DNA from: Actinomycetota bacterium
GTDB taxonomy: Bacteria > Actinomycetota > UBA4738 > HRBIN12
Reading direction: 5' to 3'
Length of the DNA stretch: 64,000 nt
Assembly: GCA_035640355.1 (NCBI GenBank)
Contig: DASQWI010000011.1
Coordinates: forward strand, 62,001 to 126,000
In this document: positions 48,276 to 57,067 of the stretch, in pieces
Position numbering within the stretch: the first letter of the stretch is position 1
Layout: each line of letters opens with the position of its first letter
Program-made: the position numbers and the translations under genes
Notes under the pieces: generated by a model
What the model saw: the letters and a program-made list of their open reading frames with translations, nothing else
What the model was told of the DNA's origin: nothing
The model's database searches: none

Positions 48276-49234
48276 TGGGCACCGTCATGGGAGGGGAGCG
48301 GCACGAGCTCGGCCAACCCGTGCCCGGCGACTTCGAGCGCGTGCGGCAACCTCCGCGTCGACGTCGCCGGTTCAAACCGACGCGCCCGATCCGCTATCTG
48401 ATCCTGATCGGGCTCTCCGTGATCTTCTTCGCGCCGATGGCGTACATGGTGAGCGCGTCGTTCCAGCCGCTCGAGCAGATGTTCCGGCTTCCGCCGAGCT
48501 GGATCCCGCCGGACCCCACGATCGACAACTACGTCGAATTCTTCACGTCCGGCCGGAACATCCCGCGGTGGGTGTTCAACAGCATCTACGTCACCACCAT
48601 CATCACCGCGGCCGTCGTCTTCACCAGCTCGCTGATCGCCTACACGTTCGCCAAGCGGACGTTCCCCGGTCGCGATTTCCTGTTCCTGCTCACCCTGGCC
48701 ACGCTGATGCTGCCCTCCGAGGTGCTGGGCATCCCCAACTACCTGATCATGAAGTCGTTCCCGCTCTTCGGCGGGAACGACCTGTACGGCGTCGGCGGCC
48801 ACGGGCTGCTGAACTCGTATTGGGGGCTGATCGTCCCCAACATCGGAAGCGCGTTCTCGATCTTCCTCCTTCGTCAGTACATGAAGTCCGCTGTTCCCGA
48901 CGAGCTGATCGACGCGGCCAGGATCGACGGGGCCGGACACTTCCGCATCTATTGGAGGGTCGTGATGCCGCTGTGCCGGCCGGCCCTCGCCGCCGTGGCC
49001 ATCTTCACCTTCCAATTCTGGTGGCAGGAGCTGTACGGCCCGCTGATCATCATCGACAGCGAGTCCCTGTTCACGATGCCGCTGGGGCTCACCACGTTCG
49101 CGCAGGGGAACCGAACGCTATGGCACCTCATCATGGCCGGTTCGGTGCTGATGGTCCTGCCGATCGTGATCATCTTCTTCGTGTTCCAGAAGCTATTCGT
49201 CCGGGGCATCTCGCTGTCGGGGCTCAAGGGCTGA
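48275..49234 (+). CDS. Sugar ABC importer permease 2 (MalG-type)
   Basis: A 319-residue protein. A 35-residue basic cytosolic N-terminus precedes six helices. The EAA loop ELIDAARIDGAGHFRIYWRV (then VMPLCRP) contacts the ATPase. GGTGGAGG precedes the overlapping ATG. With the binding protein, permease 1 and the ATPase at 55867 it completes a CUT1-type importer. Confidence 0.92.
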   Translation: MGTVMGGERHELGQPVPGDFERVRQPPRRRRRFKPTRPIRYLILIGLSVIFFAPMAYMVSASFQPLEQMFRLPPSWIPPDPTIDNYVEFFTSGRNIPRWVFNSIYVTTIITAAVVFTSSLIAYTFAKRTFPGRDFLFLLTLATLMLPSEVLGIPNYLIMKSFPLFGGNDLYGVGGHGLLNSYWGLIVPNIGSAFSIFLLRQYMKSAVPDELIDAARIDGAGHFRIYWRVVMPLCRPALAAVAIFTFQFWWQELYGPLIIIDSESLFTMPLGLTTFAQGNRTLWHLIMAGSVLMVLPIVIIFFVFQKLFVRGISLSGLKG

Positions 49235-49240
49235 CGATCC

Positions 49241-51271
49241 GTGGTCCGTTCGGCTTCGGTTCGTCGATCCCTGGCCGGCGCCGTCGTGCTCACGGTCGTG
49301 ACGGCCGGATGTACGGGCGCGGATGAGGGTGACGACGACGTGTCGCCAGCACCGCAGGATAGGGCGACCGTCCGTCTCGTCTCGACGGGGGGAGACGTGT
49401 TTGGTTGGGAAGAGCGCGTTCGGGGAGCCGGTAGGTGCTCCGACGTCGTCGCGCTCGTGGACGGCGCCGAGGTGGACGCCGAGGTCGAGGTCGACGGCGA
49501 AGGCTTCTCGTTCCGCGTTCCGATCCGAACGGGACCGAACAACGTCACCGCGCGATGCATCCTCGATGAGGGCAGCACCATCGAGACCGACCCCATCACC
49601 TTCACGGGGATGCTCGCGTCGCGGCCGACCGCGCGCATCGACGTGTCGGTCAACGGCTCGACCGTTGTCTTCGACGGCGCACCGAGCGAGCCGACCGAGC
49701 CGGACGGAACGCCCATCGAGACGTACGAGTGGACGCCGTACCGTCAGGTCGGCGCGCCTGAGCCGCATCTGCAGCTGGCCGGCGGTGGCGCGTTCCGCCG
49801 CGAGACCGGACGCCGGCTCGAGATCGAGGCGCCGGCGCGCGACGGCGAGTATTTCGTCACGCTGACGGCGACGGACGCGGAGGGCACGACCGACTCGAGC
49901 ACGACGTACTTCGTCGTCGAGGACGGACAGCCGCGAACCGTCGACCTGATGCATGAGCACCCCGCGTGGATCGATCGGGCGATCGTCTACGCGCCGGTCC
50001 ACCAGCTATGGGGCGGCGGGGCCGCGAGCGTCGAGGAACGGCTGCCGTACCTTCGCGATCTCGGGGTCGACGCGCTGTGGCTCTGGCCGCCCGTCACGAG
50101 GCGCGCGCCGGGCGAGGAGTACGCGATCGCGGACTACTTCTCCATCGACGAGGAGTGGGGATCGCCCGAGGAGATGCGGAGCCTCGTCGATCGAGCGCAC
50201 GAACTGGGGCTGCGCGTGCTCCTCGACTTCGTGCCGAACCACAGCTCGATCGAGCATCGCTATTACCAAACCGCGCAGCAGGAGGGCCCCGGCTCGCACT
50301 ACTGGGACTTCTACGACCGAAAGCCGAACGGCGAGTTCACGCACTACTTCGACTGGACGCACCTTCCCAACCTCAACTACGACAACCCGCAGGTCCGAAC
50401 GATGATGACCGAGGCGTTCTCGTACTGGATCCGCGACTTCGACGTCGACGGGTTCCGCGTGGACGCGGCGTGGGGGATCAAGCGCCGGCGCCCCGACTAC
50501 TGGGCCCCGTGGCGCGAGGAGCTGAAGCGGATCAAGCCGGACCTGCTGCTCCTGGCCGAGGCGACGGCACGCGATCGCTACTACTTCGAGAACGGGTTCG
50601 ACGTTGGCTACGACTGGACGGACCATCCCGGCCAGTGGCCGTGGGCATCGGCGTGGGAGTTCCCTCAGGAGATCCAGGCCCTGCTCGTGCCGTCGCTGAC
50701 GAACCAGGACCGTGGCTATCCCAGGGGCGCCATCGTGCTTCGGTTCCTCAACAACAACGACACGGGCGTCCGGTTCGCGGAACGCTACGGGGCGGACATG
50801 ACCCGGGTCGCGTCGGCGCTCCAGTTCACCGTGCCGGGTATCCCGCTGATGTTCGGAGGGGACGAGATCGGCGCGAGGTACCAGCCGTACACGGCGTACG
50901 ACCGGATCCCGTGGAAGGACCGGTACGGTCTGCGCCCCTGGTACGACGGGCTGATCGAGCTCCGCGAACGACTACCGGCGCTGCTGTCACGTGAGCTGTC
51001 TGTGCTGACGACGAACTGGGGCAGCGTGATCGCGTACGTCCGTCCGAGGTTTCGGGGCGGCGATCCCGTGCTGGTCGTGCTGAACTTCGCCGGGCGTGCA
51101 AACCCGACCATCGAGTCGTCGCCGGCGCTCGATGAGGTGCTATCGACGGGCGCGGTCGAGGATGCGTTGACGGGCGAACGGATCGACGTTCGAGCCGGCG
51201 ACGACCTGACACTGCGGATGCCGCAGCAGTCCGTGCATGTTCTGGTGCCGTCATCGGGGGGCGCGTCGTGA
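49241..51271 (+). CDS. Lipoprotein alpha-amylase-family glycosidase (GH13)
   Basis: A 676-residue surface lipoprotein: signal and lipobox TAGC (about residues 21-24), an N-terminal beta-sandwich region (~25-220), then a GH13 barrel. Catalytic regions: LLDFVPNHSS (I), DGFRVDAAWG (II, nucleophile Asp), LLLLAEAT (III, acid Glu) and LNNNDTG (IV; Asn-Asn-Asp in place of the common NHD). It acts outside the cell on alpha-glucosides before import. GTG start six bases after the permease stop. Confidence 0.9.
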   Translation: MVRSASVRRSLAGAVVLTVVTAGCTGADEGDDDVSPAPQDRATVRLVSTGGDVFGWEERVRGAGRCSDVVALVDGAEVDAEVEVDGEGFSFRVPIRTGPNNVTARCILDEGSTIETDPITFTGMLASRPTARIDVSVNGSTVVFDGAPSEPTEPDGTPIETYEWTPYRQVGAPEPHLQLAGGGAFRRETGRRLEIEAPARDGEYFVTLTATDAEGTTDSSTTYFVVEDGQPRTVDLMHEHPAWIDRAIVYAPVHQLWGGGAASVEERLPYLRDLGVDALWLWPPVTRRAPGEEYAIADYFSIDEEWGSPEEMRSLVDRAHELGLRVLLDFVPNHSSIEHRYYQTAQQEGPGSHYWDFYDRKPNGEFTHYFDWTHLPNLNYDNPQVRTMMTEAFSYWIRDFDVDGFRVDAAWGIKRRRPDYWAPWREELKRIKPDLLLLAEATARDRYYFENGFDVGYDWTDHPGQWPWASAWEFPQEIQALLVPSLTNQDRGYPRGAIVLRFLNNNDTGVRFAERYGADMTRVASALQFTVPGIPLMFGGDEIGARYQPYTAYDRIPWKDRYGLRPWYDGLIELRERLPALLSRELSVLTTNWGSVIAYVRPRFRGGDPVLVVLNFAGRANPTIESSPALDEVLSTGAVEDALTGERIDVRAGDDLTLRMPQQSVHVLVPSSGGAS

Positions 51272-52215
51272 GGCTCGCGGTCATGGAACGGCCGGGGCGG
51301 TTCGAGCTTCGCGAGGAGCCGGTCCCGTCGATCGGGCGGGACGACGTGCTGCTGCGCGTCGCGGCGTGCGGCGTGTGCACGTCCGAGCTCGACATGTGGC
51401 GGGGGCTGGCCGGTCACGCGGCATACCCCTGGTATCCGGGGCACGAGGTGAGCGGGACCGTCGAGGCCGCCGGCGAGGACGTGACCACGCTCGTCCCGGG
51501 GGAACCCGTCGCGGCGTGGGTGACGACGCGTGGGTACGCCGATTACGTCGCGGTCCCCGCCGAGTACTGCTTCCGCGCGCTCGACGTTCCGCTCCGGCTC
51601 GCTCTCGGCGAACCGGTCGCGTGCGCCGTCAACGTCGTCGAGCTTGCCGAGGTGGGGCTCGCCGACGACGTCGTCGTGATCGGCGCGGGATTCATGGGGC
51701 TACTCGCGCTGGAGCTCGTTCAGCTTCGCGGTTCCCGCAACGTCATCGTCGCCGACACCCGCGCCGACGCGCTCGAGCGCGCGAGGAAGATCGGCGCCAC
51801 GCACGTCGTCGACGTGAGCCGTGAGTCGCTCAAGGACGCTGTGTCGGGCCTGACAGACGGTGCCGGGGCCGACGTGACGTTCGAGATGACCGGCGTGCAG
51901 GACGCCTTGACGGCTGCCGGAGACGTCACCCGGATGAGCGGGACCGTGGTGATCGGCGGGTACCACCAGGGCGATCCGCGGACGATCCCCCTCGCGGAGT
52001 GGAACTGGATGGCGTTCAAGATCGCCAACGCGCACTTTCGCGACGTGTCGACGATCATCCGCGGGATGCGGCGCGGCATGCGGCTCCTGACGTCGGGCCG
52101 TATCTCGATGGAGGGCTTGGTGACGCACCCGTTCGACCTGGACCACATCGACGACGCGTTCCGCACGGCGGTAGAGCGGCCGGACGGATTCGTCAAGGCG
52201 ACGGTGACGCCGTGA
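51268..52215 (+). CDS. Zinc-type MDR alcohol/polyol dehydrogenase
   Basis: A 315-residue medium-chain dehydrogenase. The catalytic zinc site has ACGVCTSELD and the PGHEVSG motif, and the Rossmann motif is VVVIGAGFMGLLALEL followed by VIVADTRADALERARKIGA. The four-Cys structural zinc lobe is absent, so it is a compact variant. An acid after strand 2 (ADTR) favours NAD(H). It probably oxidises a sugar or polyol released in the operon. GTG start overlaps the GH13 stop. Confidence 0.9.
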   Translation: MRLAVMERPGRFELREEPVPSIGRDDVLLRVAACGVCTSELDMWRGLAGHAAYPWYPGHEVSGTVEAAGEDVTTLVPGEPVAAWVTTRGYADYVAVPAEYCFRALDVPLRLALGEPVACAVNVVELAEVGLADDVVVIGAGFMGLLALELVQLRGSRNVIVADTRADALERARKIGATHVVDVSRESLKDAVSGLTDGAGADVTFEMTGVQDALTAAGDVTRMSGTVVIGGYHQGDPRTIPLAEWNWMAFKIANAHFRDVSTIIRGMRRGMRLLTSGRISMEGLVTHPFDLDHIDDAFRTAVERPDGFVKATVTP

Positions 52216-55200
52216 GCGAACGCGCGATGCGGGGCGAACGACGTCCAACCACCATCGAGACGTTCCGCGAGCCCTCGCGGGAGTTCGGGATCCTGCCGTT
52301 CTGGTTCCTGAACGGCGAGCTCGACCCGGACGAGATGCGGTTCCAGCTCGGGGAGCTGCGAGACAAGGGCATGCAGGGGGTGATCCTGCACGGGCGCTAC
52401 GGGCTGGAGATCCCGTACGTGAGCGACGAGTACCTCGACCGGATCCGGCTGGCCGTTGACGAGGCCAACCGGCTCGGCCTGGCGGCGTGGATCTACGACG
52501 AGATGAACTGGCCGAGCGGGACGGCCGACAAGCGCGTCCTGAAGGAGCGGCCGGATCTCGCGCAGCGCTACATCGAATGCGTGAGTTTCGAGATCAGGGG
52601 CCCGTGGTTCATGTGCCTGACCGGGGAGGACAGCCGATACCTGGACTTCGAACGCTCGACGCCCATCGCCGCGTTCGCGATCGGCGAAGACGACCGGGTG
52701 ATCGATCTCACGCGGAACCTGTCGTTCGAGAAGGTCGTGCCGTGGGAGGTTCCGCCCGGTCTCTGGCGCCTTTGCTACATCGTGGAGAAGCGCGCCGACT
52801 ACTACATCGACGCGCTCGATCCTGAGTCGACAGCGACGTTCCTCCGCCTGGGGTACGACCCATACGCGCAGGCGATCGGCAATCCGCTTCCGGGCCGGCT
52901 GGTCGGGTTCTACTCCGACGAACCCGCCATGCACTACTTCCTGAGTGCCTCCGACCAGCCCATCGTGCCGTGGACCAAGGAGATGTTCGGGCGGTTCCGT
53001 GAGCGGAACGGGTACGACCTTCGCCCCCGGCTCGTCGACTTGTTCTTCGACATGCGGCCCGACGCCGCCAGGACGCGTCACGACTTCTACGACACGCTCA
53101 CCGACTTCTACAGCTCCGCGTACTACGCACAGATCCGCGACTGGTGCCAGGAGCACGGCGTGGTGTTCACGGCGCACCTGCTGTACGAGGAGTGGCTCCG
53201 CCGGATGATCCGCGTCGAGGGCAACCTGTTTCGCCACTACCGGAACATGGACGTCGTCGCGGTCGACCACCTGTATCCGGTGATCGGAACGCGCGAGGCT
53301 CCCGATCAGCACGTGGCGATGAAGGTGGCCAGCTCCGCCGCTCACCAGGTGGGCAGCGAACGGCTGATCTGCGAGTCGTTCGGGGGGATCTTCATGGACG
53401 CCACGATGCAGCGGATGAAGTGGATCGCCGACTGGGAGTACGTGCTCGGCGTGAACGTGCTCAACCCTCACGGCTTCCACTACACGCTCGAGGGCGCTCG
53501 CAAGCGCGACTGGCCGCCGTCGATGTTCTACCAATATCCGTGGTGGAGGTATTACGAGCACTTCTCGACGTACATGAGCCGTCTCTCCGAGATGCTCACC
53601 GGCGGGCGTCACGTCGCCAAGGTGGCCGTCGTGTGGCCGATCGAGTCGATGTTCGCGACGTACGTCCCGCAGACGCGTACTCACGACAACGACATGACCG
53701 AGGCCGGCCTCAACCGGCTGACGGACCTGCTCTTGCGGCTGCACCACGACTTCGACTACGTCGACGAGGAGGCGCTCGCCGATGCGGCAGTGGACGGCGG
53801 CAGGTTGCGCGTGGGCGAGGAGGAGTTCGAGCTCGTCCTGGTGCCGCCGATGACGCACGTTCGACTTTCGACCGTGGAGGCGCTCGAGCGGTTCGCGTCG
53901 GCCGGCGGCCGCGTCCTTGGCATTCTGTCGACGCCGCGGACGGCGTTCGGAGACGACGGCACGCTCGTCGACGTCGGCGCGCGGTTCGACTCGCTGCTGG
54001 CGACGGACGGCGAGGTGAAAAAACACGATGGCGGTGGTCTCGGCGCGTTCGTCCGGGGCGACGCGGGGGCCGTATTGGACGGCGCCGCGGCCGCCGCTCC
54101 GCTCGCCGAGGACCTGCGCTCGGCGATCGCGTCGCTCATCGAACCGGACGTCGAGATTTCCAACGAGGAGCTCTTCTGCGTGCACCGCGTCCGCGAAGGC
54201 CGCGACCTGTACTTCGTGGTGAACCCGACGACGGAAGAGCAGCGTGCCCGGATGTCGATCTCCGGCGCCGCGTCGCCGGTCGTGTGGGACCCCTCGACCG
54301 GCGAGGAGCGCCCCGCGACCGCGGTCGATCGCGACGGCTCCCGAACCTCGTTCGACCTGAACCTGCCACCCGTCGGCTCGATGTTCGTCCTCACGGCCGA
54401 GCCCGTCGTCGGCGGAGACGGCCGAGGCGCGATGACGCCCCGCGAGGCGTCGCCACGTCGAGACAACGAGGCCGTCGTCGTCGACGGGCCCTGGACGTTC
54501 GAGGCGGAGGACGACAACGCGCTCGTCATCGCGACCTGGCGCGCGGCGGACGAACGCGACGGCGCACCGGCGGCGTCGTACGCGTCGGGCCCGACCGACG
54601 GCGACCGGTGGCTTCCGGTCGTCGCCGGGGCGTGGTCGTTCCAGCTGCCGACCGAACCCGACCGTCCCTTCCCCCTCCCCGTCTGGTTCCGCGCGTCGTT
54701 CGACGTGGCTGACGTTCCGGATCGGCTGGCGCTGATCCTCGACGGCATGGACGGCTCGGAGGTGCGCGTTCACCTCAACGGCACGACGGTCGACGCACAG
54801 CCGAAGCGGTCTCGGTTCGACGCGCAGATGCGTGAGCTCGACCTAACGGTCCACGCGAGGACGGGGTCGAACGACCTCGCGATCCGTCTCGTCGTCGAAA
54901 GCAGCACGGGCGGCATCGTCGACCACCTGAAGCTCGTGGGGACGTTCGGGCTCGACGGCGACGCCGAGAAGGGGTACCGGATCGTTGCCCCGCGTTCCGG
55001 CGCGCGGGCCGCGCCGTGGACCGAGCAGGGGTATCCATTCTATTCGGGGACCGGCGTGTACCGGGCGCGCTTCGACGCGCCACCGGCGGGCGACGGCGAG
55101 CGCGTCGTGCTCGAGGTGCCGATGGGCGACGACGTCATCGAGGCCGAGGTGAACGGCCGCTCCGCCGGCGTTCGGCTATGGGACCCGTATGCGTTCGACG

Positions 55201-55367
55201 TCACCGACCTGCTGATGCCCGGCGAGAACGAGATCACGCTGCGGGTAGCCAACACGATCGCCAACCTATTGAACGGCGTCGACCGGCCGTCGGGGATCGC
55301 CGGCGTTCCAAGGCTGGTGGCGGTCTCCTCGAAGGCTCGTGTCGGCGCCCGTCAGCGAGAAGCCTGA
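52212..55367 (+). CDS. GH106-like (alpha-L-rhamnosidase-related) glycosidase
   Basis: A 1051-residue protein with no signal peptide, thus cytoplasmic. The N-terminal barrel resembles the GH106/RhaM group (ILPFWFLNGELDPDEM, GVILHGRYGLEIPYVSDEYL, AAWIYDEMNWPSGTA, GFYSDEPAMHYF, ICESFGG). A middle region follows, and C-terminal GH2-like carbohydrate-binding sandwiches (VHLNGTTVDAQPKRS; AEVNGRSAGVRLWDPYAFDV). Catalytic residues are not assigned. It would cleave imported rhamnosides or related glycosides. GTG start overlaps the dehydrogenase stop. Confidence 0.75.
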   Translation: MSERAMRGERRPTTIETFREPSREFGILPFWFLNGELDPDEMRFQLGELRDKGMQGVILHGRYGLEIPYVSDEYLDRIRLAVDEANRLGLAAWIYDEMNWPSGTADKRVLKERPDLAQRYIECVSFEIRGPWFMCLTGEDSRYLDFERSTPIAAFAIGEDDRVIDLTRNLSFEKVVPWEVPPGLWRLCYIVEKRADYYIDALDPESTATFLRLGYDPYAQAIGNPLPGRLVGFYSDEPAMHYFLSASDQPIVPWTKEMFGRFRERNGYDLRPRLVDLFFDMRPDAARTRHDFYDTLTDFYSSAYYAQIRDWCQEHGVVFTAHLLYEEWLRRMIRVEGNLFRHYRNMDVVAVDHLYPVIGTREAPDQHVAMKVASSAAHQVGSERLICESFGGIFMDATMQRMKWIADWEYVLGVNVLNPHGFHYTLEGARKRDWPPSMFYQYPWWRYYEHFSTYMSRLSEMLTGGRHVAKVAVVWPIESMFATYVPQTRTHDNDMTEAGLNRLTDLLLRLHHDFDYVDEEALADAAVDGGRLRVGEEEFELVLVPPMTHVRLSTVEALERFASAGGRVLGILSTPRTAFGDDGTLVDVGARFDSLLATDGEVKKHDGGGLGAFVRGDAGAVLDGAAAAAPLAEDLRSAIASLIEPDVEISNEELFCVHRVREGRDLYFVVNPTTEEQRARMSISGAASPVVWDPSTGEERPATAVDRDGSRTSFDLNLPPVGSMFVLTAEPVVGGDGRGAMTPREASPRRDNEAVVVDGPWTFEAEDDNALVIATWRAADERDGAPAASYASGPTDGDRWLPVVAGAWSFQLPTEPDRPFPLPVWFRASFDVADVPDRLALILDGMDGSEVRVHLNGTTVDAQPKRSRFDAQMRELDLTVHARTGSNDLAIRLVVESSTGGIVDHLKLVGTFGLDGDAEKGYRIVAPRSGARAAPWTEQGYPFYSGTGVYRARFDAPPAGDGERVVLEVPMGDDVIEAEVNGRSAGVRLWDPYAFDVTDLLMPGENEITLRVANTIANLLNGVDRPSGIAGVPRLVAVSSKARVGARQREA

Positions 55368-55855
55368 TGCACATCGACGCCCAGCCCCTCACGCCGGACA
55401 CCTTCGCTCCATACGGGCGGGTGATCGCGCGTCCCGAACGCGAGCGCGACGCGGCCGGACCGGGATGGCGGTGGTGGGCCGAGACGGTTCTCCTGGCCGG
55501 CGATGGTCGGCCGTTCGGAGTCGGGTACCTCGACCTACAGCCGGGCGACCGGCAGTTCGACTGGGCCGAGCGCCACATGCGTACGCAGGAGGCGATCATC
55601 GCGACGTCGTCCGAACTCCTCGTGTACGTCGCGCCGGCCGACCATCCCGAGGACCCGGGCCGCCTGCCCGAGATGGAGCGGTTCACCGCATTCCGACTGC
55701 CCCCTGGCGAGGGCATCGTGATGGACCGCGCCGTGTGGCACGGCGCGCCGCTCGCGGTCGGGCAGCCCTCGTCCGCGATCGTCCTGATCCTCGAGGGCAC
55801 GGGCCGAACGGACGTGGCGTGGGCGCGGTTCGACCCGGTCGAGATCCGATCGTGA
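55367..55855 (+). CDS. Ureidoglycolate-lyase (AllA)-like cupin
   Basis: A 162-residue protein fitting AllA: N-terminal LTPDTFAPYGRVI, central ERHMRTQEAIIATSSELLVYVAP and C-terminal MDRAVWHGAPLAV with the cupin His. AllA cleaves ureidoglycolate to glyoxylate and urea, but no other allantoin gene is visible and it sits inside a sugar operon. It may act on a sugar-derived analogue. Its ATG overlaps the GH106-like stop. Confidence 0.8.
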   Translation: MHIDAQPLTPDTFAPYGRVIARPERERDAAGPGWRWWAETVLLAGDGRPFGVGYLDLQPGDRQFDWAERHMRTQEAIIATSSELLVYVAPADHPEDPGRLPEMERFTAFRLPPGEGIVMDRAVWHGAPLAVGQPSSAIVLILEGTGRTDVAWARFDPVEIRS

Positions 55856-55866
55856 AGAGGTGATCC

Positions 55867-57063
55867 GTGGCTGAGGTCGTGTTCGAGGGCGTGACGAAGG
55901 TCTTCGACGACGGAACTGTGGCCGTCGACTCGCTCGATCTCGCCGTCGAGGACGGCTCGCTGATGGTGCTCGTCGGGCCATCCGGCTGCGGGAAGACCAC
56001 ATCGCTTCGGATGGTCGCCGGTCTCGAGGAAATCACCGAGGGAACGGTTCGGATCGGCGATCGCGTCGTAAACGACATCGCCGCGAAGGACCGCGACATC
56101 GCCATGGTGTTTCAGAACTACGCGCTGTACCCGCACATGTCGGTGTTCGAGAACATGGCGTTCGGCCTTCGCCTGCGCAAGATGAAGAAGCCGGAGGTCC
56201 GCGAACGTGTGGACACCGCCGCGCGGACGCTCGAGCTCTTCGACCTGCTGACTCGGAAGCCCGGGCAGCTCTCCGGCGGTCAGCGCCAGCGTGTTGCCAT
56301 GGGCCGGGCGATCGTTCGCGAGCCCAAGGCGTTCCTGATGGACGAGCCGCTGTCGAACCTGGACGCGAAGCTCCGCGTACAGATGCGCGCGGAGATCTCT
56401 CGGCTGCAGCGCGACGTCGACGTCACCACGCTGTACGTCACGCACGACCAGATCGAGGCGATGACGATGGGCGACCTCGTCGCGGTTCTCAAGAAGGGCG
56501 TCCTCCAGCAGGTGGATCGCCCCCAGAACCTGTACCGGCGGCCGGCGAACCTGTTCGTCGCGGGGTTCATCGGCTCGCCGGCAATGAACATGGTCGAGGC
56601 GAAGATCGGGCGCGAGGACGGCAGCTTGATCGCTAACTTCGCGGAACATCGGCTGCGGTTGGACGACTCGCTCGTCGGCGAGCGCCCGGCGCTCGATGGG
56701 TTCGCCGGCCGGCCCGTCGTGCTCGGCATCCGGCCGGAGGACATGGAGGACGCGGCGCTCTCTGGCGTTCCCGAGGACCGGAGGATCCGGACGTCCGTCG
56801 ACCTCCTCGAGGACATGGGGCACGAGGCACTCGTCTACTTCAGCGTCGGCTCGCCGCCCGTGCTCACAGAGGACACGAGGGAGCTCGCGGCCGACGCCGG
56901 CGCCGACGTCTCTGAGCTGGAGCGCGGCGCGAGAGAGACGACGTTCATCGCGCGGTTCGACGCGCACACGAAGGCTCGCGAGGGCGACAACGTCGAGGTT
57001 GCCGTCGACACGGCGAACGTCCACTTCTTCGACCCGGAGACCGGCCGGGCGATCTGGTCGTGA
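55867..57063 (+). CDS. MsmK/UgpC-type sugar ABC importer ATPase
   Basis: A 398-residue ATPase. Walker [11 protein letters not shown]-loop QNYALYPHM, signature [15 protein letters not shown], Walker [12 protein letters not shown] and H-loop [11 protein letters not shown] are present, then a MalK-like regulatory domain. As part of the operon with the binding protein and permeases it is the natural motor of that importer. It is a close paralog of the ATPase at 32664. GTG start with GAAGAGG upstream. Confidence 0.92.
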   Translation: MAEVVFEGVTKVFDDGTVAVDSLDLAVEDGSLMVLVGPSGCGKTTSLRMVAGLEEITEGTVRIGDRVVNDIAAKDRDIAMVFQNYALYPHMSVFENMAFGLRLRKMKKPEVRERVDTAARTLELFDLLTRKPGQLSGGQRQRVAMGRAIVREPKAFLMDEPLSNLDAKLRVQMRAEISRLQRDVDVTTLYVTHDQIEAMTMGDLVAVLKKGVLQQVDRPQNLYRRPANLFVAGFIGSPAMNMVEAKIGREDGSLIANFAEHRLRLDDSLVGERPALDGFAGRPVVLGIRPEDMEDAALSGVPEDRRIRTSVDLLEDMGHEALVYFSVGSPPVLTEDTRELAADAGADVSELERGARETTFIARFDAHTKAREGDNVEVAVDTANVHFFDPETGRAIWS

Positions 57064-57067
57064 GGTC

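Noticed and set aside
51720-54773. A 1017-codon open frame antisense to the GH106-like gene
   Set aside because: Its His/Arg/Val-rich composition is typical of a codon-aligned shadow of a high-GC gene, with no recognisable domain.
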